A stretch of DNA of 64,000 nucleotides from an uncultured Candidatus Saccharibacteria bacterium. GTDB lineage: Bacteria > Patescibacteriota > Saccharimonadia > Saccharimonadales > Saccharimonadaceae. The stretch's first letter is position 1; each line of letters starts with the position of its first letter. The stretch covers positions 62,001 through 126,000 of the forward strand of contig CARBGY010000001.1 in NCBI GenBank assembly GCA_948945085.1, read 5' to 3'. A model generated the notes under the pieces. It was not told the origin of the DNA, did not search any database, and saw only the letters and a program-made list of their open reading frames with translations. The translations under genes were made by a program, and so were the position numbers. Shown here piece after piece: positions 18,646 to 26,611 of the stretch.

Positions 18646-18993
18646 CTATTCGGCAGTTTCCTCAACTGCAGGCTCTTCCTTAGGTTGGTTCTTGCGAAGC
18701 TTATCGGCATGCTTAGCTTTGGCATGCTTTGCTGGAGCTTCTTTATACCAGTCTGGAAGTTTAATTCCCTCTTTTTTAAAGACGAAGGCGACACGACTAG
18801 ATGGCTGCGCGCCGTTCTTTAGATAGAATTCGACTTTTTCTTTGTCGAGAACCACCTTTTTGGTTTCTGGGTTGTAATTGCCGACCTCGGCTACAACACG
18901 ACCCGAAAGCGGGTGGCGCTGCGCTTCTTGGACGACTATCCGGTACACGGGGGCGTGTACGCGGCCATTACGCTGCATGCGAATCGCGAGCAT
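18646..18993 (-). CDS. rpsP: Small ribosomal subunit protein bS16
   Basis: A 115-residue bS16: the start MLAIRMQRNGRVHAPVYRIV and the GNYNPETK segment are diagnostic. The C-terminus is extended by a Lys/Ala/Glu-rich tail. It has a good SD (AAGGAG) and its own -10 box at 19024. The neighbours khpA and rnc fit the common bacterial arrangement. Confidence 0.96.
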   Translation of the reverse strand: MLAIRMQRNGRVHAPVYRIVVQEAQRHPLSGRVVAEVGNYNPETKKVVLDKEKVEFYLKNGAQPSSRVAFVFKKEGIKLPDWYKEAPAKHAKAKHADKLRKNQPKEEPAVEETAE

Positions 18994-19023
18994 TATTTCT
19001 CCTTTATTTATTAATACGGTTAA

Positions 19024-19032
19024 TTATAGCAA
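19024..19032 (-). promoter_or_regulatory. Extended -10 promoter of rpsP
   Basis: TGCTATAAT on the minus strand, about 30 nt before the rpsP ATG. Here an SD lies in the short leader, unlike the leaderless genes. Confidence 0.55.
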
Positions 19033-19063
19033 AGTTTGTGAATTTTGTAAAGAATTCGACGGG

Positions 19064-19783
19064 TTACTTAGCTTGTGAGGTTTTCAAGTACCCTTTTACA
19101 CCTTCAGCGGCCGCGTTGCCTTCGGCCTCTTGTTTTGAGTGGCCAATGCCAGTACCTTTGAGTTGACCAGCAACATAAACTCCAATTGTAAAAGTCTTAT
19201 CATGGTCTGGTCCATCTTCGTCGAGGACTTTGTAGACTGGAGTTGAGCCATCATGATGTTGGGCAAGTTCCTGGAGATAGGATTTTGGATCGCGCCAGCT
19301 TCCGTCTTCGAGGATTTTATCAAGTTTAACGAGGATATGTTTGGCGATAAAATCTTTTGCAGCGTCATAACCTTGATCAAGGTATATTGCTCCAATCACG
19401 GCTTCAAAACAGTCAGCCAAAATCACAGCGTGAGCGCGGCTAGAGCCATGCTTTTCACCCTTCGATAAGCGGACTAGTGGCTCATAACCGAGATCCTCCC
19501 CGGCAGCACCAATACTTTCAGTGCGCACAAGAGCCGAACGCCAGGCGGTCATAATGCCTTCGGGCTCATCGTAATTACGATACAAAAAGTCGGAGGTGAC
19601 AAGCTCTAAAACTGCATCACCGAGAAATTCAAGGCGCTCATTATGCTCCTTGACACTAGTTTTATGCTCATTAACATAACTACGATGCGTAAGAGCGGTA
19701 ATTAAGAGATTGATATCTTGGAACTCAAAACCGAGTTTTTCGCGAGCGAAATTTTGGTATTCTGCGATTTGATTTGGATTCAT
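19064..19783 (-). CDS. rnc: Ribonuclease III
   Basis: A 239-residue RNase III. The signature ERLEFLGDAVLELV carries the catalytic Glu/Asp cluster, and a second acidic site lies in DCFEAVIGAIYLDQG. A C-terminal double-stranded-RNA-binding domain follows (from about residue 165, with the KQEAEGNAAAEGV helix). The enzyme processes rRNA precursors and structured mRNAs. SD AAAAGGAG precedes the ATG. The gene lies 14 nt after the Nudix gene in an apparent rpmF-nusB-nudix-rnc operon. Confidence 0.96.
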   Translation of the reverse strand: MNPNQIAEYQNFAREKLGFEFQDINLLITALTHRSYVNEHKTSVKEHNERLEFLGDAVLELVTSDFLYRNYDEPEGIMTAWRSALVRTESIGAAGEDLGYEPLVRLSKGEKHGSSRAHAVILADCFEAVIGAIYLDQGYDAAKDFIAKHILVKLDKILEDGSWRDPKSYLQELAQHHDGSTPVYKVLDEDGPDHDKTFTIGVYVAGQLKGTGIGHSKQEAEGNAAAEGVKGYLKTSQAK

Positions 19784-19797
19784 TAAACTCCTTTTAA

Positions 19798-20640
19798 TTA
19801 ATATAGCCCTTGACGGATCTTGTTTTTAGCAACCAACATTAGCTTTTCGATGTCTTCATATTCAATAGCATCAATAGCGTCGTTAAACTTAAACCACTTA
19901 ATTCCCTTCATCCATTGTTCTTTGGTGGGAATTTCTGCGTTATCCATAGCACGAACGAGGTAAATCTGCGTAGTCATCAGGACGAGTTTGTCGATGCGGC
20001 GATATTGGAAATGGATTTTACCAAGCCAAGTAAGAACCTGGATATGAAATAGTCCAGCCTCCTCACCAATTTCTCGGACGGCAGTCCGTTTCGCAGTTTC
20101 GCCAGCCTCAATATGACCTTTCGGGATAGTCCAGCGACCTTTAGAATCTTGAATTAGTAAGATCTCGATGTCTTTTTGGTCAGGGGTCATCCGAAACACA
20201 ATTCCACCAGCGGTCGGTTCACGAACAACTTCCTGAATAGCAGGTTTTTTAAAGACCCGGGTAGTTAATCTTGAGAAGGCATTGGTTTTTTCCCGCTCAG
20301 ACTTAAGTGGTAAAGCTTCAGGAATCTTGCGGCATTCCGGTAGCTTATGTTCGAGAGAGTCCCGATTAACATTCAGACTAGATTTAGTCTTTCCCGCGAC
20401 CTCTAACGCAACCTGATCGGACATTACTGCCTGATTCTCAAATGTAGCTTCTTGTACCTTTTTTGAGGTAGTATTTAGCTGGACCTCATCAGCTAATACT
20501 TTCTTTGTTTTTTTAGAACGATTTCCGCCAATCTTCTTCCGAGGCGGATGGCTAGATTTACTAGGCTTCGGTTTCTCCCCCGACCGGAGCCTCAATTCGT
20601 TCGTCACCTGCTGGCGCGAGCGATTGTGCTTTTTCTTCAT
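19798..20640 (-). CDS. Nudix hydrolase with a long basic N-terminal region
   Basis: A 280-residue protein. Residues 1 to about 140 are very rich in Lys, Arg, Ser and Pro and look disordered, possibly binding RNA. The C-terminal 140 residues are a Nudix domain with the box GHIEAGETAKRTAVREIGEE, followed by AG. Domains of this type include diadenosine polyphosphate and RNA-cap hydrolases; the substrate cannot be told here. I chose the ATG at 20640 because it follows GGAGAAAAAAG. That makes the first 80 bases overlap the 3' end of nusB in another frame. Neighbours are nusB upstream and rnc downstream, so it sits among RNA genes. Confidence 0.8.
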   Translation of the reverse strand: MKKKHNRSRQQVTNELRLRSGEKPKPSKSSHPPRKKIGGNRSKKTKKVLADEVQLNTTSKKVQEATFENQAVMSDQVALEVAGKTKSSLNVNRDSLEHKLPECRKIPEALPLKSEREKTNAFSRLTTRVFKKPAIQEVVREPTAGGIVFRMTPDQKDIEILLIQDSKGRWTIPKGHIEAGETAKRTAVREIGEEAGLFHIQVLTWLGKIHFQYRRIDKLVLMTTQIYLVRAMDNAEIPTKEQWMKGIKWFKFNDAIDAIEYEDIEKLMLVAKNKIRQGLY

Positions 20641-21097
20641 CTTTTTTCTCCTCAGGAGATGATTCCTCATTATAAATCTTGCGATACGCAGTTCCGAGGA
20701 CGCCGTTGATAAATTTTGATGAATTATCAGCACCAAAAGCTTTGGCTAGTTCGACGGCTTCATTGATTGCTACCTTCGGCGGCACTGTATCAGCGGAAGC
20801 TTCAAGTTCATGGAGTCCAATCCGAAGTACATTGCGATCGATAGCAGCAATCGTGCTGATAGGCCATTCCGGGGCCATAGGCTGGAGCTCTTCATCGAGC
20901 GCCTCAAAACGCTCAGACACAGCGCGGGCCAGCCCATAAACAAATTCGGTATCGCCAAGGGCTTTAGCATATGGCTCGATATTTTTCGCAACAATTACGT
21001 CAATTTTTGCGGTCGGATCTCCGGCCTTTGTACGAAATTCATATTCATACAAACTTTGTAATACAATAATTCTGCCTAAGTGCCGGTTACTAGCCAT
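20561..21097 (-). CDS. nusB: Transcription antitermination factor NusB
   Basis: A 178-residue NusB. The helical domain spans about residues 1-140, with the typical NRHLGRIIVLQSLYEYEF start and the IAINEAVELAKAFGADNSSKFINGVL-like C-terminal region. NusB with NusE (uS10) binds boxA in rRNA leaders. The last 35 residues are an acidic Glu/Ala-rich tail that is uncommon in the family and is the part overlapping the Nudix gene. Confidence 0.92.
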   Translation of the reverse strand: MASNRHLGRIIVLQSLYEYEFRTKAGDPTAKIDVIVAKNIEPYAKALGDTEFVYGLARAVSERFEALDEELQPMAPEWPISTIAAIDRNVLRIGLHELEASADTVPPKVAINEAVELAKAFGADNSSKFINGVLGTAYRKIYNEESSPEEKKDEEKAQSLAPAGDERIEAPVGGETEA

Positions 21098-21109
21098 ATA
21101 CCTTCCCTT

Positions 21110-21364
21110 TTATTTAGATTTTTTAGTAATTTTTGTGGTTGTAGCTTTTTTAACTGAAGCAGCTTTCTGCTCGGTCTTCTTTGCTTTTACTGTCTTAGTC
21201 GATACAGGTTTGACAGTTTTAACTTTTAAGTTTGGGGTTTTCTTAGCAGTTTCGAAAACTTTAACTGGCGAAAAACGATTTACCGACCGCGCCAGTTTAA
21301 GGCGAAGGTGGCTACGACGTAAGCCAGTCTTGCGTGGACTGCTCTGTTTTTTAGGTTCAGGCAT
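21110..21364 (-). CDS. rpmF: Large ribosomal subunit protein bL32
   Basis: An 84-residue protein whose first half fits bL32 (start MPEPKKQSSPRKTGLRRSH). It has no cysteine at all, so the zinc-ribbon CxxC pairs found in many bL32 proteins are absent. The second half is a Lys/Thr/Val-rich tail that is longer than usual. It is the first gene of the nusB-nudix-rnc operon. Assignment rests on the N-terminal pattern and context. Confidence 0.78.
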   Translation of the reverse strand: MPEPKKQSSPRKTGLRRSHLRLKLARSVNRFSPVKVFETAKKTPNLKVKTVKPVSTKTVKAKKTEQKAASVKKATTTKITKKSK

Positions 21365-21451
21365 AATGCTCCTTAATTAATGACAAATTCTGATGCCATT
21401 TTATCACATTTTATGATAGCGCGCAAGAAGTTTAGTGGTTTTTTGTGAAAA

Positions 21452-21477
21452 AACGGTACATCATAAAGTGTACCGTT
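21452..21477 (-). terminator. Rho-independent terminator, minus strand
   Basis: Perfect 9-bp stem AACGGTACA/TGTACCGTT, 8-nt loop and a T6 run on the minus strand. It may be a backup terminator ahead of rpmF. Confidence 0.75.
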
Positions 21478-21605
21478 ATAAAAAGTTGCTTATCTACACC
21501 TAGAATACCTTACTGTAGCTCCAGTGGAGCCTTAGTCGAACCTTTTTTCGCTCTCTTCTCTTTCTTTTAGTTCAGCCCGAAGGCTTTTAAACAATTATAT
21601 AAAAT

Positions 21606-21627
21606 TGGCAGCCTTTTAAAGCTGCCA
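21606..21627 (-). terminator. Terminator of the secreted-protein gene
   Basis: TGGCAGC/GCTGCCA stem (21606-21612 and 21621-21627) followed on the minus strand by ATTTTAT, about 65 nt after the stop codon. Confidence 0.6.
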
Positions 21628-21694
21628 GAAAGTGAAGACGAGTTGTGAGAGTGGTTTAATAGTTAATCGAACTGAATTAATGAGATAAAAATTT

Positions 21695-22138
21695 TCAATT
21701 AGCTAAGCCAGTATTATATCCAGTTTGCTGCTCGAAATAACCCCAGAACTGATTTTGCTGTTCTGAACGAAATTCATCAAGCTTTTTCCGAGCACCTTTA
21801 GCTTTTTCTTTGGCCGCATCATACACCATAGGAGCGTTTTCGACTACGGTATCTTTTACCTCTTCATAGACCTCCGGGATCTTTTCTTTGGCCTGAGCTA
21901 CCACTTCTGGAGCCTTTTCTTTGGCGGCTTCATAGATAGCGCCGGTTTTGGTTTTTGTGGACTGGTAGAGTTCACTATCCTCAACCTTTTGCCAGAGACC
22001 AGTTACATCACGTTTCAGATGATCCCAACTAGTACATTCAGAATCGCCGCAAACCTCACAGGTTGCAGCATATGCAATACTGCTAAAACTCATCGTCAGT
22101 ATCAACGTACATAACAGTACAGCCACTTTGCTTTTCAT
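21695..22138 (-). CDS. Small secreted protein with amphipathic repeats
   Basis: A 147-residue protein with a clear signal peptide (residues 1-24, ending SIAYA-A). After it comes a short cysteine-bearing motif (CEVCGDSEC), then about 90 residues of Lys/Glu/Ala-rich helical repeats built on AKEKAPEV-like units, and a C-terminal QQ-rich segment. The repeats recall LEA-like or apolipoprotein-like amphipathic helices. The function is unknown; a cell-surface or host-contact role is a guess. It has a strong promoter at 22285, a long leader and an AAAGGAGGGG SD. Confidence 0.72.
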   Translation of the reverse strand: MKSKVAVLLCTLILTMSFSSIAYAATCEVCGDSECTSWDHLKRDVTGLWQKVEDSELYQSTKTKTGAIYEAAKEKAPEVVAQAKEKIPEVYEEVKDTVVENAPMVYDAAKEKAKGARKKLDEFRSEQQNQFWGYFEQQTGYNTGLAN

Positions 22139-22284
22139 GACACCCCTCCTTTCATGAATCCCTCACAACTCAAAGGAACTGGTTGGCCTTATTTGTGGGA
22201 GAATCTAAGTTGCATGCTAGGTCAGCACTTTTTACAAGACTCTTCCCCATCAAAAACCATACCTGTATCCGCAGATACTTTTCC

Positions 22285-22313
22285 ATTATAGCACATGCGG
22301 AATCAAAAGTCAA
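22285..22313 (-). promoter_or_regulatory. Strong promoter of the secreted-protein gene
   Basis: TTGACT (22308-22313), 17-bp spacer with TGTGC before the -10, and TATAAT (22285-22290) on the minus strand. The leader of about 140 nt starts with a GTATC-TGCG-GATAC hairpin. Confidence 0.85.
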
Positions 22314-22349
22314 TACTTTTATCACTACCGTTATGTCAGACCTACCAGC

Positions 22350-25310
22350 TTAAACGACAAGGTTAATTAACTTACTATTTTTCGGAAGAATGACCCGACG
22401 AATTTCTTTGCCTTGTATGAACTTTTGGACATTTTCTTCGGCGAGAGCTAGTTCCTTGAGGCGCTCCTCGTCGCCAAGCTCATCTGGCTTAACTAAGAGT
22501 TTGCCTCGTAACTTGCCATTTACCTGTACTACAACTTCTACGACTTCGGTGATGAGATACTGCTCCTCCCAAACTGGCCAAATATCATCAGCTCCGAGCT
22601 TCTCGAGCATCTCGCTAGCAAGGTGTGGTGCAAATGGTTTGAGGAGTTTGGCGAGAATAACAATATCCTCATCACTATGACCTATTTTATAAAGCTCATT
22701 AACATATTCCATCAAAGCAGCTACGGCCGTATTAAAGCTACAGCGATGGATGTCTTCGGTAACCTTTTTAATAGTCGCGTGACGTTCTGCTAAGCGATGG
22801 GTATCTTCGGGATTATTACTAGGGATCGTATCACTCGCATCCATCTTAGCAGAATTTGCGGACTGAGAACCAGCGCTTGTGAACGCTAATGTCCAGCAGC
22901 GGTTCAAGAAGCGGTAAACTCCGCCGATAGCCTCAGTATTCCAAGCAGCATCCTGATCGTACGGACCAATAAACATCTCATAAGTCCTCAAGGTATCAGC
23001 ACCGTAGCCGCTATCAATAACCTCAAGCGGATCAATGACATTTCCTTTGCTTTTGCTCATTTTTTTACCATCAGGGGCGTTAATATATCCATTGTAAAGC
23101 AACTTCTTGATCGGTTCACGGAACGGCAAATAGCCTTGATCGGCAAAGAACTTACACCAGAATCGAATATACAATAAGTGTGCGACTGCATGGTCGCCAC
23201 CAACATAAACATCGGTCGGAGCCCAATATTTAATAGCATCTTGGTTCCAGGCGGCTTCCTTGTCGTGTGGGCTAGTATAACGCCAAAGATACCAACTCGA
23301 ACAGGCATAACCATCAAGTGTATCAGTCTCGCGGGTCATTCCCTCGCCATCGATTGTGACTTTAAGCCAATCCGTCGCCTTAGCAAGTGGGGAGCGACCA
23401 GTATCATCAGGTTTATAATCTTCGACTTCTGGATGCATGACGGGGAGCTGATCTTCGGGGATTGGGTGGACATTACCCTCTTTATCATAGGCTACCGGAA
23501 TTGGGCAACCCCAGTAACGTTGGCGAGAAATTAGCCAGTCGCGCATTTTGTAGGTCACTTTTGGATGCCCAACACCAATCTGTTCAAGCCAAGCCACAAT
23601 TTGCTCGCGAACTTCGCTACTGAGCTGGCCACTAAATTTGCCGGAATTTACGAGAATACCCTCACCATGATAACAGCGGCTATCATCATCACTGTTTTCT
23701 GGTTTTTCAACAACGGCTTTAACTGGTAATTCGAACTTTTCAGCAAAAGCAAAATCGCGTTCGTCGTGTGCTGGTACGGCCATGATTGCACCAGTACCAT
23801 AACCCATTAGAACATAATCAGCCACCCAGATTGGCATTTTTTCGCCGGTTGCCGGGTTAGTAGCATAGCTGCCGGTAAAGACACCAGTTTTATCCTTATT
23901 TTCTTGACGTTCGATCTCAGATTTTTTTAGAGCGTCAGTGCAATAGGCTTCGACTTTATCTCTAGTATCATCATTTATCAGATATTTAATCATCGGATGT
24001 TCAGGAGCCAAAACCAGAAAAGTGGCACCGAAGATTGTATCCGGTCTTGTCGTAAATACAGTGATAGAACCCGCATCGGTAGCTGTCGCGCTCTGCTCCC
24101 TTTCGGTTTGCCGATTGGTGACATTATTAATTAGCCGATCAATTCGGGCAAAGCCCAGCTCGAGCTCACCCTTCATTCTTTCATCATCAATACCAACCAA
24201 TTCTTCACGTGTGAGCCAGAGCGTATCCTGAATCGCCTTCTCTTCCTCCGACACTTCATCACATTCATGATCCTGAAGCTCAAAATAAACTTGCGTAGCT
24301 TCAACATCGCGGTTAACATCTTTATGCTCAGCATAAAAAACGGCTCGATATGGACCAAGAATACCTTTAAACTCGAGATTCTTATAGCCAGTCTCTTCGC
24401 GAATCTCACGACGAGCTGCCGTTTCGACATCCTCATCACCTTCAATACCGCCAATAACCGGCGCGATACAGCTCATCTTCTTATAGCTAATAGCGAGATA
24501 TTTATCAGTATTCGGGTCATAGACAAAAGCTTGAATCGTGCGACGCTTAGTGTTTTTCTTACCCTCACGAGGAGGCTCACCCACAAAGCGTGGCCCGCCA
24601 TCAATCTCAAAGCTAATTTCGGCACCCGTACTGCGACCAATCCAATTCTTTTGCATGATTTTAATCTTCTCTGGCCATTCAACTTCGTCGATGCTATCTA
24701 AAAGTTCGTCAGCATAGTCGGTAATTTTGAAAAACCATTGTTTCATCTTTTTCTTTTCAACTTCGTGTCCGCAGCGCCAGCAACAGCCACCCTCAACCTG
24801 TTCATTAGCTAAGACCGTTTGATCGACTGGACACCACCACTGGTAGGACTCTTTTTGGTAGGCTAACCCAGCCTTATATAGTTGCAAGAAACACCACTGG
24901 GTCCATTTATAATATTCTGGGTCGCTTGTGTTGATTTCGCGATCCCAATCAATCGCATAGCCAAGTTTTTGAGCTTGTTTGCGAAAATTGGCAATGTTTG
25001 TTGCGGTAGCACTCTGAGGAGAGATGCCAGTCTTAATAGCATAATTTTCGGCCGGTAAGCCAAACGTGTCATAGCCAAAAGGTCGCAGAACGTTCATTTC
25101 CTGTTGGGTATAAAATCGAGTCAAAACATCCACGATCGTAAAATTTCGAACATGACCTACATGAAGACCGGCGCCGGAAGGATACGGGAACATCTCAGCG
25201 AGATATTTTTTGGGTTTAGAATCGTCAATCGGGCCAGCTCGAAAAGCTTTAGTTTCTGCCCAGATTTTTTGCCATTTTTGTTCGATTTTCAGAGGGTCAT
25301 ATCTATCCAT
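22350..25310 (-). CDS. leuS: Leucyl-tRNA synthetase with an inserted Nudix domain
   Basis: A 986-residue class Ia synthetase. The HIGH motif is HVGH (residues 50-53), KMSKS is intact near 750, and zinc-ligand-like cysteines remain (C160, C176/C177, C180). The CP1 editing domain has the threonine-rich TTRPDTIFGAT and the catalytic-Asp motif AVPAHDERDFAF. Between STGAEISFEI (228-237) and ITVFTTRPDT lie about 165 extra residues (240-405, DNA 24096-24593). They contain a textbook Nudix box (287-309) with Gx5Ex7REUxEExG spacing. The insert is at the root of the editing domain, in frame and without stops. The start is the ATG at 25310, six bases after a TATAAT box. Confidence 0.95.
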   Translation of the reverse strand: MDRYDPLKIEQKWQKIWAETKAFRAGPIDDSKPKKYLAEMFPYPSGAGLHVGHVRNFTIVDVLTRFYTQQEMNVLRPFGYDTFGLPAENYAIKTGISPQSATATNIANFRKQAQKLGYAIDWDREINTSDPEYYKWTQWCFLQLYKAGLAYQKESYQWWCPVDQTVLANEQVEGGCCWRCGHEVEKKKMKQWFFKITDYADELLDSIDEVEWPEKIKIMQKNWIGRSTGAEISFEIDGGPRFVGEPPREGKKNTKRRTIQAFVYDPNTDKYLAISYKKMSCIAPVIGGIEGDEDVETAARREIREETGYKNLEFKGILGPYRAVFYAEHKDVNRDVEATQVYFELQDHECDEVSEEEKAIQDTLWLTREELVGIDDERMKGELELGFARIDRLINNVTNRQTEREQSATATDAGSITVFTTRPDTIFGATFLVLAPEHPMIKYLINDDTRDKVEAYCTDALKKSEIERQENKDKTGVFTGSYATNPATGEKMPIWVADYVLMGYGTGAIMAVPAHDERDFAFAEKFELPVKAVVEKPENSDDDSRCYHGEGILVNSGKFSGQLSSEVREQIVAWLEQIGVGHPKVTYKMRDWLISRQRYWGCPIPVAYDKEGNVHPIPEDQLPVMHPEVEDYKPDDTGRSPLAKATDWLKVTIDGEGMTRETDTLDGYACSSWYLWRYTSPHDKEAAWNQDAIKYWAPTDVYVGGDHAVAHLLYIRFWCKFFADQGYLPFREPIKKLLYNGYINAPDGKKMSKSKGNVIDPLEVIDSGYGADTLRTYEMFIGPYDQDAAWNTEAIGGVYRFLNRCWTLAFTSAGSQSANSAKMDASDTIPSNNPEDTHRLAERHATIKKVTEDIHRCSFNTAVAALMEYVNELYKIGHSDEDIVILAKLLKPFAPHLASEMLEKLGADDIWPVWEEQYLITEVVEVVVQVNGKLRGKLLVKPDELGDEERLKELALAEENVQKFIQGKEIRRVILPKNSKLINLVV

Positions 25311-25316
25311 ATGATG

Positions 25317-25322
25317 ATTATA
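25317..25322 (-). promoter_or_regulatory. -10 box of leuS, leaderless start
   Basis: TATAAT preceded by TGTGC and followed by CATCAT and the leuS ATG, a 6-nt gap. An upstream in-frame ATG at 25328 would lie before this box. Confidence 0.65.
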
Positions 25323-25373
25323 GCACAAAAGTTACGGAGAAGCTATCTGTAGAAACTTACCAAATTATAATGC

Positions 25374-25402
25374 TTGACTTTTTATGTTATCTGTGCTACA
25401 AT
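25374..25402 (+). promoter_or_regulatory. Strong promoter of the 25.5-kb gene
   Basis: TTGACT (25374-25379), 17-bp spacer, TACAAT (25397-25402). The leader of about 85 nt has two hairpins (GGGCT/AGCCC and AAGCAC/GTGCTT) before the SD. Confidence 0.85.
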
Positions 25403-25494
25403 AAGAAGATGGGCTGGTTTTAGAAGCCCAAAAAATACTAAAAAGCACTTTTTTCAACTCAAAGTTTGTGCTTAAAATAGAGGAGGGGCTATAC

Positions 25495-25992
25495 ATGGAA
25501 CACAATATTTATTCAAGTCTCTGGCTTCTGAACGAAGCCTTCTCACCAAAAACTACTGGTGAAGATGACTGTGAGGATCTTCTTAAATTACTAGGGTTAT
25601 TGTCCTCAAATGGCAATGATGCCGTTTCCAACACTCGTGTAGACGAGCAAGCATACTTAAGAAATCGCACGTCGCTTGCCTGCAGTCCGGCAGAAACGGC
25701 GATCTACTTTTCACCAAAGGAGATGCCACAGCTTACTCAGAGTGACTTTGACGTGATAAGGCGTTGTGTGATGAGTAAATTTGCGGGTATCAAATTGAAA
25801 TTTGATGATGTTGATATTGGACTCATTAAAATGATTTGGAACCCTTTACTCGTAACAGCTTCAGACCTAAGCAATGCTCAGAATATGGTCCGTGATATCA
25901 TTGCGAGCCTGATAGTATCGTTAGAGATGTCGGAGGAGGATAGTTCCAATAAGGTTTTACCGCCAGCACCAATGGCATGCATAAACTTTTAG
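25495..25992 (+). CDS. Unknown soluble protein
   Basis: A 165-residue protein I do not recognise. It has no signal peptide or membrane helix; it is mixed helical and acidic, with a variable Ser/Asn-rich section around residues 35-65. The start follows GAGGAGG at good spacing, and an upstream in-frame codon at 25468 is inside the leader. It is transcribed alone from a strong promoter and ends in a perfect terminator, so it is probably expressed. Confidence 0.65.
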   Translation: MEHNIYSSLWLLNEAFSPKTTGEDDCEDLLKLLGLLSSNGNDAVSNTRVDEQAYLRNRTSLACSPAETAIYFSPKEMPQLTQSDFDVIRRCVMSKFAGIKLKFDDVDIGLIKMIWNPLLVTASDLSNAQNMVRDIIASLIVSLEMSEEDSSNKVLPPAPMACINF

Positions 25993-26018
25993 ATCCGCAC
26001 CTAGTGCGGATCTTTTCT
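25991..26018 (+). terminator. Terminator of the 25.5-kb gene
   Basis: Perfect 9-bp stem AGATCCGCA/TGCGGATCT (25991-25999 and 26005-26013) followed by TTTTCTTT. The stem overlaps the stop codon. Confidence 0.88.
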
Positions 26019-26035
26019 TTAGATGTAAGGTTTAT

Positions 26036-26587
26036 TTAGTGGTTCAGTAGTCCCCAAAGCGCAATCGCGGTAGCGATTGAGACATTAAATGACTCTTTAC
26101 GACCCACCATTGGAATCTCCAGAAAGTAGTCAACCAAAGAGCGAATCGCATCGGGAATACCAGCAACCTCTTCTCCTAGAATCAGAATTAGGTTTTGGGG
26201 AGATTTTTTGGAACGCGGTAATACGTCTTGACCTAAAATCAAACGTTGCGATATCTCACTCGGAGCGAGATTATTCTCGAGACCGAGAATTAAACCAGCT
26301 TGAGACTTCAACCAGGTTTCTAAATCATCAATGTAGGTCTGAGGCACCATTTCTTCAGCACCGAGCGCAGACTTGGCAATTTGATGATTTAGCTTCGTAC
26401 GAAGGTGCGGCAAAAGCCGAGGATCATTATAACGCGGGGTGTAACCAGAGTAGCAAACACTTTCAACTCCAAGACCCTCAGCGGTGCGCAAAATAGCCCC
26501 GACATTATAGGTTGAACGGATGTTATGTAAAATTAATTGGATTCGAGGTTTTCCTTGTGCCTCGATTGTAACTTCGGAACCTAGCAT
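26036..26587 (-). CDS. SpoU/TrmH-family RNA 2'-O-methyltransferase
   Basis: A 183-residue SPOUT-fold methyltransferase. The three SpoU motifs are visible: NIRSTYNVGAILRTAEGLG, LILGEEVAGI and IPMVGRKESFNVSIATAIALW. The enzymes methylate ribose 2'-OH in tRNA or rRNA using SAM. The small size without an N-terminal substrate-binding domain is like TrmH/TrmL-type proteins, but the target base cannot be assigned. Confidence 0.88.
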   Translation of the reverse strand: MLGSEVTIEAQGKPRIQLILHNIRSTYNVGAILRTAEGLGVESVCYSGYTPRYNDPRLLPHLRTKLNHQIAKSALGAEEMVPQTYIDDLETWLKSQAGLILGLENNLAPSEISQRLILGQDVLPRSKKSPQNLILILGEEVAGIPDAIRSLVDYFLEIPMVGRKESFNVSIATAIALWGLLNH

Positions 26588-26597
26588 AACTAGGTAA

Positions 26598-26603
26598 ATT
26601 ATA
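26598..26603 (-). promoter_or_regulatory. -10 box of the SpoU methyltransferase gene
   Basis: TATAAT with upstream TGT, 10 nt before the ATG, which leaves room for only about three leader bases. Confidence 0.5.
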
Positions 26604-26611
26604 ACATAAAA

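Larger units (their letters stand above)
21365..21694. other. 330-bp intergenic stretch with two hairpins
   Basis: No gene seen. It contains the terminator of the secreted-protein gene (21606-21627) and a second perfect hairpin at 21452-21477 (AACGGTACA with TGTACCGTT), followed on the minus strand by T6. The rest is AT-rich with no recognised RNA. Confidence 0.55.
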
